Below, one piece after another: positions 16,392 through 25,535 of a DNA stretch of 64,000 nucleotides. Source of the DNA: Lentzea pudingi (lineage in GTDB: Bacteria; Actinomycetota; Actinomycetes; Mycobacteriales; Pseudonocardiaceae); the NCBI RefSeq assembly GCF_014646255.1, contig NZ_BMNC01000002.1, forward strand, positions 866,140 to 930,139. Direction: 5' to 3'. Under the pieces are notes generated by a model. That model had not been told where the DNA came from and searched no databases. It saw only the letters and a program-made list of their open reading frames with translations. The translations under genes and the position numbers were made by a program. Numbering within the stretch: the stretch's first letter is position 1; every line of letters starts with the position of its first letter.

Positions 16392-16939
16392 CGCGGCCAG
16401 CACCACTCATCGTGATCGGGCTCGCCGCCGTCGCCGCCGCGGTCGTGCTGGGTGCCGTGGTGCCCGAGCAGTACGAGCTCGCGGTCCTCGTGCCGGCCTG
16501 CCTGCTGTCGCTCGCGTTCGCGTGGGGCGTCGGCAAGCTCGGGCCGGCGTGGCTCGTGCTGCCCGCGTTCATGGTCGTGATCCCCGGCACGGCGGTGCTG
16601 GTCGGCGACGGCCACCGCGCGCTGATGGACATCCTCGGCACGCCCCAGACGTGCGTGATCACCAGCGTCGAGGACGTGCCGGGGCCGGACAACCCGATGT
16701 TCGCGCATCACGTCACCTGCCCCGACGGCGCACAGCTGCGGATCGTCGTGCGAGGTGAGCAGGACAAGAAGGTGCGACCCGGACCGGCGACCGTCCTGCG
16801 GCACCCGCTGATGCGGCCGCTGCTCGCCGACCGCAACGACTGGTCGGGCGAGTGGGTCTTCGGCGTGCCCGTCGCCGTCGTGTTGCTCCTGATCTGTGCA
16901 ACCACACTGCGGGCGCGCAGAGTGATGAGGCAGGCTTAG
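16388..16939 (+). CDS. Small membrane protein of the glycosyltransferase operon (paralogue 2)
   Basis: A 183-residue protein starting at GTG 16388, overlapping the preceding stop by 4 nt. Two to three N-terminal helices (VIGLAAVAAAVVLGAVV and following), a soluble segment with TPQTCVITSVEDVPG and HHVTCPDGAQLRIVV, and a C-terminal helix VPVAVVLLLICATTL. The Cys pair, its spacing and the helix order mirror the previous protein. Not recognised as a named family. Ends 3 bp before the GT2-GT4 fusion gene. Confidence 0.75.
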   Translation: MTRPAPLIVIGLAAVAAAVVLGAVVPEQYELAVLVPACLLSLAFAWGVGKLGPAWLVLPAFMVVIPGTAVLVGDGHRALMDILGTPQTCVITSVEDVPGPDNPMFAHHVTCPDGAQLRIVVRGEQDKKVRPGPATVLRHPLMRPLLADRNDWSGEWVFGVPVAVVLLLICATTLRARRVMRQA

Positions 16940-16942
16940 CGC

Positions 16943-19429
16943 GTGGATCGAGCCTCGCTGCCCGTCGTGTCCGTCGTCGTCGTCAACTACCGCGGCGCGG
17001 AGGACACCGTGACCTGCGTGCGCGGGCTGGCCGAGGTCGACTACCCGGCAGAGCTGCTCCAGGTGATCGTCGTCGACAACGAGGCGCACGACACCGCACG
17101 GCTGAAGGCGGAGCTGCCCGGCGTCGAGATCATCACCTCCGAGAAGAACCTCGGTTTCGCGGGCGGCTGCAACCTCGGTGTCGAGCACGCCACGGGCGGG
17201 GTGCTCGCGTTCCTCAACAACGACGCGCGGGCCGACCGGAACTGGATCAAGGCCGCGATCAGGGTCTTCCACACCGAACCCGCGGTCGCCTCGGTCGCGA
17301 GCAAGGTCCTCGACTGGGACGGCGAGAAGATCGACTTCGTCGACGGCGGGCTGACCTGGTTCGGCATGGGCTACAAGCGGCACGCGGGGCAGGCCGACGA
17401 CGGCAGCCACGACGGCCCGAAGGACGTGCTGTTCGGCACCGGCAGCGCGATGTTCGTGCGCACCGAGGTCTACAAGCAGCTCGGCGGGTTCGACGAACGG
17501 TTCTTCATGTTCTACGAGGACGTCGACCTGGGCTGGCGGCTGAACCTGCGCGGCTGGCGGGTCCGCTACGAACCGGCGTCGCTCACGTTCCACCGCCACC
17601 ACGCGTCGATGAGCTCGATCGACCACAGCCGCGAGCTGTACCTGCTGGAGCGCAACGCGCTCATGTCGCTGTACAAGAACTTCTCCGACGAGACGCTCGC
17701 GAAGGTGCTGCCGGCCGCGCTCGCGTTGTGCGTCCGCAGGGCCACCGCGCGCGGGGAGATCGACCCCACCCAGCTGGAGATCACCCGCCGCCCGGCCGAC
17801 CCCGCCCAGGACCGCGAGCCCGTCGGGATGTCCCGCCAGGCGCTCGCCGGGTTCCTCGCGATCGACCAGTTCGTCGAGGCGATGCCGTCGCTGGCCGAGT
17901 CGCGCAAGAAGGAACAGGCCGCGCGCCGGATGTCGGACGTCGACCTGGTTCCGTTGATGCGCAAGGCCTTGGAGCCCGCGTATCCCCTGCCTCGCTACCT
18001 CGCCGCGCACGACATCCTCGTGGACGTGCTCGGCATCGACGACGTGTTCGGCAAGCCGCGCAAGATCCTGGTGATCACCGGTGACGCGATCTCCGACCGG
18101 ATGGCCGGTCCCGCGATCCGCGCCTGGCACATGGCGGACGTGCTGTCCGGCGAGCACCAGGTCCGCCTGGTCACGACGAACCCGCTGTGCGCGCCGCCCG
18201 ACGCCCCGTTCGGCGTCGAGCGCGCCCGGCCGAAGGAGCTGCCGCCGCACGTCGCGTGGGCGGACGTGGTCGTGCTGCAGGGCCACGCGCTGGAGATGGT
18301 CGGCGAGCTGAAGAAGCAGTCGTCGACCAAGATCGTGGTCTGCGACATGTACGACCCGATGCACCTGGAACTGCTGGAACAGGGCAAGGACAAGGCGGAC
18401 GACAAGCGCGCCCTCGACCTCGCCGCCGTCACCAAGGTGCTGAACACGCAGCTCGAACGCGGCGACTTCTTCCTGTGCGCCTCGGAACGGCAGCGGCACT
18501 TCTGGCTGGGCCACCTGGCCGCGCTGGGCCGGCTCACGCCGACGTTGTACGACAACGACCCGACGACGGCATCACTGCTCGGGATCGTCCCCTTCGGACT
18601 GTCGGGCAAGCCGCCGCAGCGCACCGGCCCGGCGATCAAGGGTGTCGTGCCGGGCGTCACGGACGCCGACAAGGTCGTGATCTGGGCCGGTGGCGTCTAC
18701 AGCTGGTTCGACCCGCTGTCGCTGATCGAGGCGATGGGCCACCTGAGCAAGCGGCAGCCGTCCGCGAAGCTGTACTTCCTCGGCATGAAGCACCCGAACC
18801 CCGAGGTCCCGGACATGGACATCGCCGGCCAGACGCGGGCGCTGTCCGCACAGTTGGGGCTGACCGGCGAGACCGTGTTCTTCAACGACGGGTGGGTGCC
18901 CTACACCGAGCGGCAGAACTGGCTGCTCGACGCGAACTGCGGTGTCACCACGCACTACGAGCACGTGGAGACCACGTTCGCGTTCCGCACGCGGGTGCTC
19001 GACTACCTGTGGGCGGGTCTGCCGATCGTCACCACGTCCGGCGACTCGTTCGCGGACCTGGTGCTGCGGGAGGGTTTGGGCGTCGTCGTGCCACCGGAGG
19101 ACCCGGAGGCGCTGGCCGACGCGTTGGAGAAGGTGCTCTACGACGAGGAGTTCGCGGCCGCGTGCCGTGAGCGCATCGCCGTCGTACGCGAACGGTTCAC
19201 CTGGGAGACGGCACTCGCGCCGCTGGCCGAGTTCTGCCGCAACCCCAGGCCCGCCGCGGACCGTCTGCCCGGCTCGGCCCCCATGGTGCGCACACCGGGG
19301 CTGACGACGGCGGACAAGGTGAAGCGGGACCTGCTGCTGGTGCGCGAGTACCTGGACGCGGGTGGCCCGACCGAGTTGGCCAAGCGGGCGTCGGGGCGCC
19401 TGCGCAAGATCGCGCGTGGTGGCAGGTAA
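16943..19429 (+). CDS. Bifunctional GT2-GT4 glycosyltransferase fusion
   Basis: An 828-residue protein joining two glycosyltransferases. Residues 8-290 are a GT-A family 2 enzyme (VVVNYRGAEDTVTCVRGLAE, EKNLGFAGGCNLGVEHATGG, AFLNNDARADRNWI, FDERFFMFYEDVDLGWRL). Residues about 370-810 are a GT-B enzyme (VITGDAISDRMAGPAIRAWH, GGVYSWFDPLSLIEAM, FRTRVLDYLWAGLPIVTTSG). Two linked activities suggest successive addition of two sugars or a repeating disaccharide. Fusions of this type occur in actinobacterial and cyanobacterial envelope loci. GTG start, 3 bp after the previous stop; the next gene starts directly after its stop. Confidence 0.9.
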   Translation: MDRASLPVVSVVVVNYRGAEDTVTCVRGLAEVDYPAELLQVIVVDNEAHDTARLKAELPGVEIITSEKNLGFAGGCNLGVEHATGGVLAFLNNDARADRNWIKAAIRVFHTEPAVASVASKVLDWDGEKIDFVDGGLTWFGMGYKRHAGQADDGSHDGPKDVLFGTGSAMFVRTEVYKQLGGFDERFFMFYEDVDLGWRLNLRGWRVRYEPASLTFHRHHASMSSIDHSRELYLLERNALMSLYKNFSDETLAKVLPAALALCVRRATARGEIDPTQLEITRRPADPAQDREPVGMSRQALAGFLAIDQFVEAMPSLAESRKKEQAARRMSDVDLVPLMRKALEPAYPLPRYLAAHDILVDVLGIDDVFGKPRKILVITGDAISDRMAGPAIRAWHMADVLSGEHQVRLVTTNPLCAPPDAPFGVERARPKELPPHVAWADVVVLQGHALEMVGELKKQSSTKIVVCDMYDPMHLELLEQGKDKADDKRALDLAAVTKVLNTQLERGDFFLCASERQRHFWLGHLAALGRLTPTLYDNDPTTASLLGIVPFGLSGKPPQRTGPAIKGVVPGVTDADKVVIWAGGVYSWFDPLSLIEAMGHLSKRQPSAKLYFLGMKHPNPEVPDMDIAGQTRALSAQLGLTGETVFFNDGWVPYTERQNWLLDANCGVTTHYEHVETTFAFRTRVLDYLWAGLPIVTTSGDSFADLVLREGLGVVVPPEDPEALADALEKVLYDEEFAAACRERIAVVRERFTWETALAPLAEFCRNPRPAADRLPGSAPMVRTPGLTTADKVKRDLLLVREYLDAGGPTELAKRASGRLRKIARGGR

Positions 19430-20521
19430 ATGGCGAGATCCCCGAAACCCCTGAAGGTGCTGCTCGACGGCACCCCCCTGCTCGGACATCGCACCGGCAT
19501 CGGCCGCTACACAGCGGCGCTGGCCGAGGAGCTGGCGTCGATGGCGGACGACGTCGACGTGCGGGCGGTGGCGTTCACGTTGCGCGGCTGGCGCGCATTG
19601 CGGACGGTGCTGCCGCACGACGTGACGGCGCGCGGACTGCCCGTCGCGGCACGGGCGTTGCGCCAGATGTGGCTGAGCGCCCCGTTCCCGCCGGTGGAGA
19701 TGCTGGCCGGGTTCACCGACGTCATGCACGCCACGAACTTCGTGCTGCCGCCGACCATTCGGGCCGGGAAGGTCGTCACGATCCACGACCTGGCGTTCCT
19801 GGACTCACCGGGCGACCTGCCGCCGTCCGACCGCAGGCTGCCGGAGCTCGTCCGGCTGTCGGCCCAGCGCGCGGACGTGATCTGCACGCCGACCGCGGCC
19901 GTGGCTTCCGTTGTGGCGGACCGGTTCTCCGTGCCGCTGGAGAAGATCAAGGTGACGCCGCTGGGCGTCGACCCGGCGTGGTTCGCGTCGAGGCCGCCGT
20001 CGGCCACGTTGCGCGGACGCCTCGGGCTGGGCTCGGAGTACCTGCTGTTCGTGGGCGCCGACGGGCCGCGCAAGGGCCTGGAGTACCTGGTCAAGGCGCA
20101 CGCTTCCGATCCGTCGCTGCCGCCGCTCGTGATCGTCGGGCCCGGCCGGTCCGGTGTGGACGGCCGGGTGCTGCGGACCGGGTACCTGCCGGACGTGCAC
20201 CTGCGGTCCGTCGTGGCGGGCGCCACGGCGCTGGTGCTGCCGTCGCGTGACGAGGGTTTCGGGCTTCCGGTGCTGGAGGCGTTGGCCTGCAACGTACCGG
20301 TGGTGTGCTCGGACGTGCCCGCGTTGCGCGAGGTCGCCGGCGGGCACGCGTTGCACGTGCCGGTCGGGGACGTCGAGGCGCTCGCGGACGGGCTGGCCCG
20401 GGCCGTGGCCGCGCCGACCACGCCCGAGGCGCAGAGCGAACGGCGGGCGTACGCGTCCGGGTTCACCTGGCGGCGGTGCGCGGAGAAGACGGTCGAGGCC
20501 TACCGGCTCAGCAGGGCCTGA
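19430..20521 (+). CDS. GT4-family glycosyltransferase
   Basis: A 363-residue GT-B enzyme. N-terminus VLLDGTPLLGHRTGIGRYTA; then VVTIHDLAFLDSPGDLPPSD, FVGADGPRKGLEYLVKAH and SRDEGFGLPVLEALACNVPV with the two conserved Glu of the donor site. It resembles the GT4 protein at 12774-13922 in layout (ATAIPADRGGVGRY versus GTPLLGHRTGIGRY). ATG 19430 directly follows the TAA of the fusion gene. Last gene of the plus-strand operon, followed by a hairpin at 20535-20559. Confidence 0.88.
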   Translation: MARSPKPLKVLLDGTPLLGHRTGIGRYTAALAEELASMADDVDVRAVAFTLRGWRALRTVLPHDVTARGLPVAARALRQMWLSAPFPPVEMLAGFTDVMHATNFVLPPTIRAGKVVTIHDLAFLDSPGDLPPSDRRLPELVRLSAQRADVICTPTAAVASVVADRFSVPLEKIKVTPLGVDPAWFASRPPSATLRGRLGLGSEYLLFVGADGPRKGLEYLVKAHASDPSLPPLVIVGPGRSGVDGRVLRTGYLPDVHLRSVVAGATALVLPSRDEGFGLPVLEALACNVPVVCSDVPALREVAGGHALHVPVGDVEALADGLARAVAAPTTPEAQSERRAYASGFTWRRCAEKTVEAYRLSRA

Positions 20522-20534
20522 GGATCTTCGTCGC

Positions 20535-20559
20535 GGGGCGTCAGAAAACCTGACGCCCC
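20535..20559. terminator. Hairpin between convergent glycosyltransferase and rmlD genes
   Basis: GGGGCGTCAG-AAAAC-CTGACGCCCC: a perfect 10-bp stem with a 5-nt loop, 13 nt after the stop at 20521. The following tract 20560-20758 holds no gene or other feature I can support. Confidence 0.7.
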
Positions 20560-20758
20560 AACGACCTCACCGAGAGTGCGGCCTCGGCGAACGCTTGTCG
20601 AGCTGGCTCATCGACACCTGCCGCGAGCCCGTGACAACGGCGACGCACTTCAGGAAGCGCTGCCGATCGGAATCCTCTGTCGCGGGACGCTGAGGCGTGC
20701 GCCCGGAATCGAACATGCCGAAAAGGGTGCCGCACTTGGAACTGGCGTGCCAGACCGG

Positions 20759-21607
20759 TCACTCCAATGGCGCAGCACCGGTACGGGGAGCTACCACCCC
20801 TGCCGCGAACGCCGCCGAAAGGGCGCTGCGCCACTGCGGCAAAGGACGTAGTCCCGCCTTTGCCCACGACGCGCCTGACAGCACCGAGTAGGCGGGCCGC
20901 GGGGCCGGGCGCGGGAAGTCCGCCGTCGTGCACGGTCGCACACGTGCCGGATCTGCGCCGAGTTCCTCGAAAATGGCCTGTGCGAAGCGGAACCACGTGG
21001 TCTCGCCACCGCCGGTCGCGTGCAGCAGCCGCGTTTCCGGCAGCACCGAGACCAGTTCCAGCAACCCCGCGGCGAGGTCGTGCGACCACGTCGGCGCACC
21101 GGCCTGGTCGTCCACAACGGACAGCGTCGGCCGCGAGGATTCCAGTGCCGCCATGGTCTTCACGAAGTTCGAGCCGTTCACGCCGTACACCCACGAGGTG
21201 CGCACGACGTAACCGCCCGCCTCCAGCACGCGGCGTTCGCCTTCGAGCTTCGTGCGGCCGTAGGCGGACTTCGGACCGACCGGGTCCGTCGTCTCGTACG
21301 GCCGGTCCGCGTCGCCCGAGAACACGTAGTCCGTGGAGACCTGGATCATCGGGATGCCGACCGACGCACAGGCCTCGGCCAGCCGGCCGGGACCGACGGC
21401 GTTGACCGCGAACGCGCGTTCCTCGTCGGTCTCGGCCGCGTCGACGGCGGTGTACGCGGCGCAGTTGATCACCGCGGCGGCGCCGGCCAGGTCAGCGGCC
21501 GTCACCTTCGTCACGTCCAGCTCGGCGGAGGACGCCGCGCGCACGTCGGTGGACAGGGCGGCGAGGTCGTGGCCGAGCTGGCCACGACCTCCGGGAACGA
21601 GGATCAA
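20759..21607 (-). CDS. rmlD: dTDP-4-dehydrorhamnose reductase
   Basis: The last step of dTDP-L-rhamnose synthesis: NADPH-dependent reduction of dTDP-4-dehydro-rhamnose. A 282-residue short-chain dehydrogenase of the RmlD type with VPGGRGQLGHDL (glycine-rich loop), NCAAYTAVDAAETDEERAF, QVSTDYVFSGD, the catalytic YGRTK and RTSWVYG. The start is uncertain: TTG 21607 gives the expected N-terminus LILVPGGRGQLG; rmlB ends only 5 nt upstream, so the genes are coupled. It corresponds to Rv3266c and feeds wbbL and probably the GT2 enzymes. Confidence 0.93.
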   Translation of the reverse strand: MILVPGGRGQLGHDLAALSTDVRAASSAELDVTKVTAADLAGAAAVINCAAYTAVDAAETDEERAFAVNAVGPGRLAEACASVGIPMIQVSTDYVFSGDADRPYETTDPVGPKSAYGRTKLEGERRVLEAGGYVVRTSWVYGVNGSNFVKTMAALESSRPTLSVVDDQAGAPTWSHDLAAGLLELVSVLPETRLLHATGGGETTWFRFAQAIFEELGADPARVRPCTTADFPRPAPRPAYSVLSGASWAKAGLRPLPQWRSALSAAFAAGVVAPRTGAAPLE

Positions 21608-21612
21608 CTCTC

Positions 21613-22599
21613 TCAGCCCTTCGCCAGCGCGGCGCGTTCCTTGAGCGGCTCCCACCAGGCGCGGTTCTCCCGGTACCACTCGACGGTGTCGGCGAGACCG
21701 ACGGCGAAGTCGACCTGCGGCGCGTAGCCCAGTTCGGAGGCGATCTTGGAGATGTCGACCGAGTAGCGGCGGTCGTGGCCCTTGCGGTCCTGCACCGGCT
21801 CGACGGCCGACCAGTCGCGGCCCGTCGCCTCCAGCAGCTTCTCGGTGAGCTCGCGGTTGGTGAGCTCGGTGCCGCCGCCGATGTTGTAGATCTCACCCGG
21901 CCGGCCGCCCTCGGCGACGAGCTGGATGCCGCGGCAGTGGTCGGCCACGTGCAGCCAGTCGCGCACGTTCAGGCCGTCGCCGTAGAGAGGCACGTTGCCG
22001 CCGTCGATCAAATTGGTGACGAAGAGCGGAATCACCTTTTCAGGGAACTGGTACGGCCCGTAATTGTTCGAGCACCGTGTGATGCTCACGGGCAGTCCGT
22101 GGGTGCGGTGGAACGCGCGCGCGAGCAGATCCGAGGAGGCCTTGGAGGCCGAGTACGGCGAGTTCGGTTCGAGGATGTGCGTCTCGGTCCAGGAGCCGTC
22201 CTCGATCGAGCCGTAGACCTCGTCCGTCGAGACGTGGACGAACTTGCCCACGCCCGCGTTCAGGGCGCCCTGGAGCAGCGTCTGCGTGCCCAGGACGTTC
22301 GTGAGCACGAAGTCCGCGGAGCCGGTGATGGACCGGTCCACGTGCGACTCGGCCGCGAAGTGGACGACCACGTCGATGCCGCGCATCTGCTCGGCGACCA
22401 CCGCGGCGTCGCAGATGTCGCCCTGGACGAACTCGAACTTGCCCGCGACCGGCGCGAGGTTGGTCTCGCTGCCCGCGTAGGTGAGCTTGTCGAGCACCAC
22501 CACTTCGGCACCGGCGAACGCCGGGTAGGACCCGCTCACCAACTCCCGCACGTAGTGCGAGCCGATGAAACCGGCCCCACCTGTCACCAGTACACGCAT
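21613..22599 (-). CDS. rmlB: dTDP-glucose 4,6-dehydratase
   Basis: A 328-residue extended short-chain dehydrogenase that converts dTDP-glucose to dTDP-4-keto-6-deoxyglucose. VLVTGGAGFIGSHYVREL binds NAD, HFAAESHVDRSI and VSTDEVYG surround the active site, YSASKASSD holds the catalytic Tyr and Lys, and RCSNNYGPYQFPEK is the RmlB signature. ATG 22599 follows GGGAGGAAATGGC at normal spacing. Paired with rmlD; rmlA and rmlC are not in the window. Confidence 0.96.
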   Translation of the reverse strand: MRVLVTGGAGFIGSHYVRELVSGSYPAFAGAEVVVLDKLTYAGSETNLAPVAGKFEFVQGDICDAAVVAEQMRGIDVVVHFAAESHVDRSITGSADFVLTNVLGTQTLLQGALNAGVGKFVHVSTDEVYGSIEDGSWTETHILEPNSPYSASKASSDLLARAFHRTHGLPVSITRCSNNYGPYQFPEKVIPLFVTNLIDGGNVPLYGDGLNVRDWLHVADHCRGIQLVAEGGRPGEIYNIGGGTELTNRELTEKLLEATGRDWSAVEPVQDRKGHDRRYSVDISKIASELGYAPQVDFAVGLADTVEWYRENRAWWEPLKERAALAKG

Positions 22600-22725
22600 G
22601 CCATTTCCTCCCGTGGTGTGCTTCGGCAGCAGTCTGTCAGCTACATAATCGCTGCAACCCACAGCAACGTCACGTCGTGTGACTTATAAACGACTAAACT
22701 CGGCGTGGTGGGGGAGGAAACGGCT

Positions 22726-24267
22726 GTGGAAGGCAGGACTCTGCCGGTCGGGGTGGTGCACACCCGGCCGTCCGCGGCATTCCGGGCTTTCCTGGTGACC
22801 GGGAAGATCTTCGTGGCCCTCGTCTCGACCGCTGTGCTCCTCATCACGTCGTACGGCTGGAACAGGCTGCGCACGGCGAACGACGGGATCGTCAAGACCG
22901 AGGTCATCTCGGAGGAGCTCACCCAGCAGGGGCCCAAGCCGCTCGACGGCGCGATCGACATCCTGCTGGTCGGCATGGACAGCCGCACGGACGCGCAGGG
23001 CAACCCGCTGTCGGAGGAAGTCCTGGCCATGCTCAACGGCGGCGTCGCCGACGGCGAGCAGAACACCGACACGATGATCCTCGTGCACATCCCGGTCGAC
23101 GGCACGCGCGCGGTCGCGATCTCGTTCCCCCGCGACTCCTACGTCGAGATGGCGGACGGGTTCGGCAAGCACAAGCTCAACTCGGCGTTCGCCCGCCAGC
23201 GCAACACCGTCGACCAGGAGCTGCGCGCACAGGGCGTGACGGACGAGGCACGCATCCGCACCGAGTCGATGGCGGCCGGTCGCAAGACGCTGATCAAGAC
23301 GATCGAGAGCATGTCCGGCGGCGCGGTGCGCGTCGACCGCTACGCCGAGGTCAACCTCGCCAGCTTCTACGAGGTGACGAAGGCCATCGGCGGCGTCGAG
23401 GTGTGCCTCAGGGAACCGACGCAGGACCGCGACTCCGGCGCGAACTTCAAGGCGGGCCAGCAGACCATCGAGGGCGCGGCCGCGTTGTCGTTCGTGCGGC
23501 AGCGCCAGAACCTCCCCGGCGGCGACCTCGACCGCATCGTGCGCCAGCAGGTGTTCATCGGCGCGCTGGCGAAGAAGGTCCTGTCGACCGGCACCCTGAC
23601 GGACACGAGCAAGCTCAACGGGCTCGTCGAGGCCGTGCAGAAGTCGGTGATCCTCAGCTCCGGCTGGGACATCACGACGTTCGCCGAGCAGATGCAGGGG
23701 CTCGTCGGCGGCAACTTCGAGTTCAAGACCATCCCGGTGGGCGACCCGACGGACACCTACAGCGACGGCAACGTGCTGCCGGTGAACCCGGCGCAGGTCC
23801 GCAAGTTCCTCACCAGCCTCGCCTCGGACAAGGGCACGTCGAGCGCTCCCCCGACGACGAGCACCACCCTGCCCGCGCCGCCGAACTCCTCGATCACCGT
23901 GCAGGTGTTCAACGCGGCGGGCGTCCAGGGCCTTGCGTCGGACGTGATGAACACGTTGACGGCCAAGGGTTTCCAGCGCGGTTCGGTGGCGTCCGCGGCG
24001 CAGAACAGCGACACCACGGTCGTGCGGTACGCGACCGGCGAGGAGGGCTCCGCACGCAAGGTCGCCGCGGAACTCGGCCCCAACATCGGGGTCGAGGAGG
24101 ACGCGTCCGTCCGAAAGGGACAGATCCAGGTCTTCGTGGGCGGCGACTACCAGGCGCGGGACGACACGGAAGACGTTGATCCACAGGGCGCCCCCGGCAC
24201 GTCCACGGCCGCGAGCTCGAGCAGCACCCCGCCGATCACGGCGGGCGGGCTGGTCTGCGTGAACTGA
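22726..24267 (+). CDS. LCP-family cell-wall glycopolymer ligase with LytR_C domain
   Basis: A LytR-CpsA-Psr protein of 513 residues, equivalent in position to Rv3267 (Lcp1), which attaches arabinogalactan to peptidoglycan outside the membrane. One transmembrane helix at residues 25-45; LCP domain about 75-270 with ILLVGMDSRTDAQGNPLS, NTDTMILVHIP, ISFPRDSYVEMADG, RQRQNLPGGDLDRI and its Arg and Asp residues for pyrophosphate; C-terminal LytR_C domain about 395-480 (ITVQVFNAAGVQGLASDV). GTG 22726 was preferred over 22705 because GGAGG lies 8 nt upstream. Divergent from rmlB; a TAAACT at 22695-22700 may be its -10. Confidence 0.92.
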   Translation: MEGRTLPVGVVHTRPSAAFRAFLVTGKIFVALVSTAVLLITSYGWNRLRTANDGIVKTEVISEELTQQGPKPLDGAIDILLVGMDSRTDAQGNPLSEEVLAMLNGGVADGEQNTDTMILVHIPVDGTRAVAISFPRDSYVEMADGFGKHKLNSAFARQRNTVDQELRAQGVTDEARIRTESMAAGRKTLIKTIESMSGGAVRVDRYAEVNLASFYEVTKAIGGVEVCLREPTQDRDSGANFKAGQQTIEGAAALSFVRQRQNLPGGDLDRIVRQQVFIGALAKKVLSTGTLTDTSKLNGLVEAVQKSVILSSGWDITTFAEQMQGLVGGNFEFKTIPVGDPTDTYSDGNVLPVNPAQVRKFLTSLASDKGTSSAPPTTSTTLPAPPNSSITVQVFNAAGVQGLASDVMNTLTAKGFQRGSVASAAQNSDTTVVRYATGEEGSARKVAAELGPNIGVEEDASVRKGQIQVFVGGDYQARDDTEDVDPQGAPGTSTAASSSSTPPITAGGLVCVN

Positions 24268-24338
24268 AACCTCCGGCGTAACGCGCTTGCGATAGTTACG
24301 CTGAGCACGCATTTCCAGCCACTCGGAGGGATCGACCG

Positions 24339-25526
24339 TTGAGCACTGCCGCACGCGCCAAAAAAACCGCACGGGTTGTAGGCCGTGTGGTGGTCGCGCT
24401 GGTGGCCGTGACGACGCTGGTGTTCTCCGGCTACTTCTGGACCGCGCTGCGGCTGGTGAAGCAGAACACGAACACCACGCAGATCCTCCAGGTGCTGGAG
24501 GACATCCCGAACTCGCCGCCGGTCGAGGACGGCGCGATCGACATCCTGCTGGTGGGCAGCGACAGCCGCACGGACGCGCAGGGCAGGCCGCTCCCCGCCG
24601 ACGTGCTGCGCAAGCTGCGCACCGAGGGCACGGACACCGTGAACACGGACACGATCATCGTGATGCGCGTCCCTCGCAACGGCGGCAAGGCGAGCGCGAT
24701 CTCGATCCCGCGCGACACGTACGTCCCAATCGCCGGCTACCGCGAGGACAAGATCAACTCGGCGTACGGCGCGGTGAAGTACATCACCGCCGAACGACTG
24801 CAGGCCGAGGGCGTGAGCGACCAGGCCGAACGCGAGCGCAAGTCGGACGAGGCAGGGCGCAAGGCGCTGGTGCAGGCGGTGCAGGACCTGACGGGGATGC
24901 GCGTCGACCACTACGCGGAGATCAACCTCTACGGGTTCTACCTGCTCACCGAGGTGATCGGCGGCGTGCAGGTGTGCCTGAAGGCGGGCACGTCGGACCC
25001 GAACTCCGGCGCGAACTTCCGCGCGGGCCCGCAGACGATCTCGGGCGGCGACGCGTTGTCGTTCGTGCGGCAGCGGAACATGCCCGGCGGTGACCTGGGT
25101 CGCATCACGCGGCAGCAGGTGTTCATGTCACAGGCGATGAAGCAACTGCTGTCCGCCGGCACGTTCACCGATCCGGGCAAGATGAGCGGCCTGCTCGACG
25201 CGGTGTCGAAGTCCGTTGTCGTGGACCAGAAACTCGACCTCGCGACGCTGGCGGCACAGGCCCAGGGCCTCGCGTCGGGCAACGTGGAGTTCGCCACGAT
25301 CCCGGTGACGAGCATCGACGCCCGCAACGACCGCGGGCAGAGCATCGTGACGGTCGACCGCGAGGCGGTGAAGGCGTGGGTGGCCCAGCTGATCGGCGAG
25401 ACCCCGAAGCCCGAGCCGTCGTCGACCACCCCGGGTGCCCCGTCGCGGTTCGGTCCTGAAAAGCTGCTCTCGCTCGACGGCGCGCACGCTGTCGCAGCGC
25501 AACAAGATGTGCCCTGCGTCGACTAG
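24339..25526 (+). CDS. LCP-family cell-wall glycopolymer ligase, shorter paralogue
   Basis: A 395-residue LCP protein closely similar to the upstream one (ILLVGSDSRTDAQGRPL, NTDTIIVMRVPRNGG, ISIPRDTYVPIAGYRED, FVRQRNMPGGDLGRI) but lacking the LytR_C domain; it ends in a short Pro/Ser/Thr tail. One transmembrane helix at about residues 18-40. The TTG start at 24339 has GGAGGG 8 nt upstream. A second ligase may attach a different polymer, plausibly that made by the glycosyltransferase block upstream. Tandem duplication is likely from the shared motifs. Confidence 0.92.
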   Translation: MSTAARAKKTARVVGRVVVALVAVTTLVFSGYFWTALRLVKQNTNTTQILQVLEDIPNSPPVEDGAIDILLVGSDSRTDAQGRPLPADVLRKLRTEGTDTVNTDTIIVMRVPRNGGKASAISIPRDTYVPIAGYREDKINSAYGAVKYITAERLQAEGVSDQAERERKSDEAGRKALVQAVQDLTGMRVDHYAEINLYGFYLLTEVIGGVQVCLKAGTSDPNSGANFRAGPQTISGGDALSFVRQRNMPGGDLGRITRQQVFMSQAMKQLLSAGTFTDPGKMSGLLDAVSKSVVVDQKLDLATLAAQAQGLASGNVEFATIPVTSIDARNDRGQSIVTVDREAVKAWVAQLIGETPKPEPSSTTPGAPSRFGPEKLLSLDGAHAVAAQQDVPCVD

Positions 25527-25535
25527 GAGTACCGC

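Noticed and set aside
16181..18514. 777-residue minus-strand frame
   Set aside because: Antisense to clear glycosyltransferase genes; composition (His/Arg/Val/Asp-rich) is that of an antisense shadow frame in high-GC DNA.
20560..20758. Possible small gene or RNA between the glycosyltransferase and rmlD
   Set aside because: Frames here are extensions of shadow frames; no start signal, conserved motif or extra hairpin is evident.
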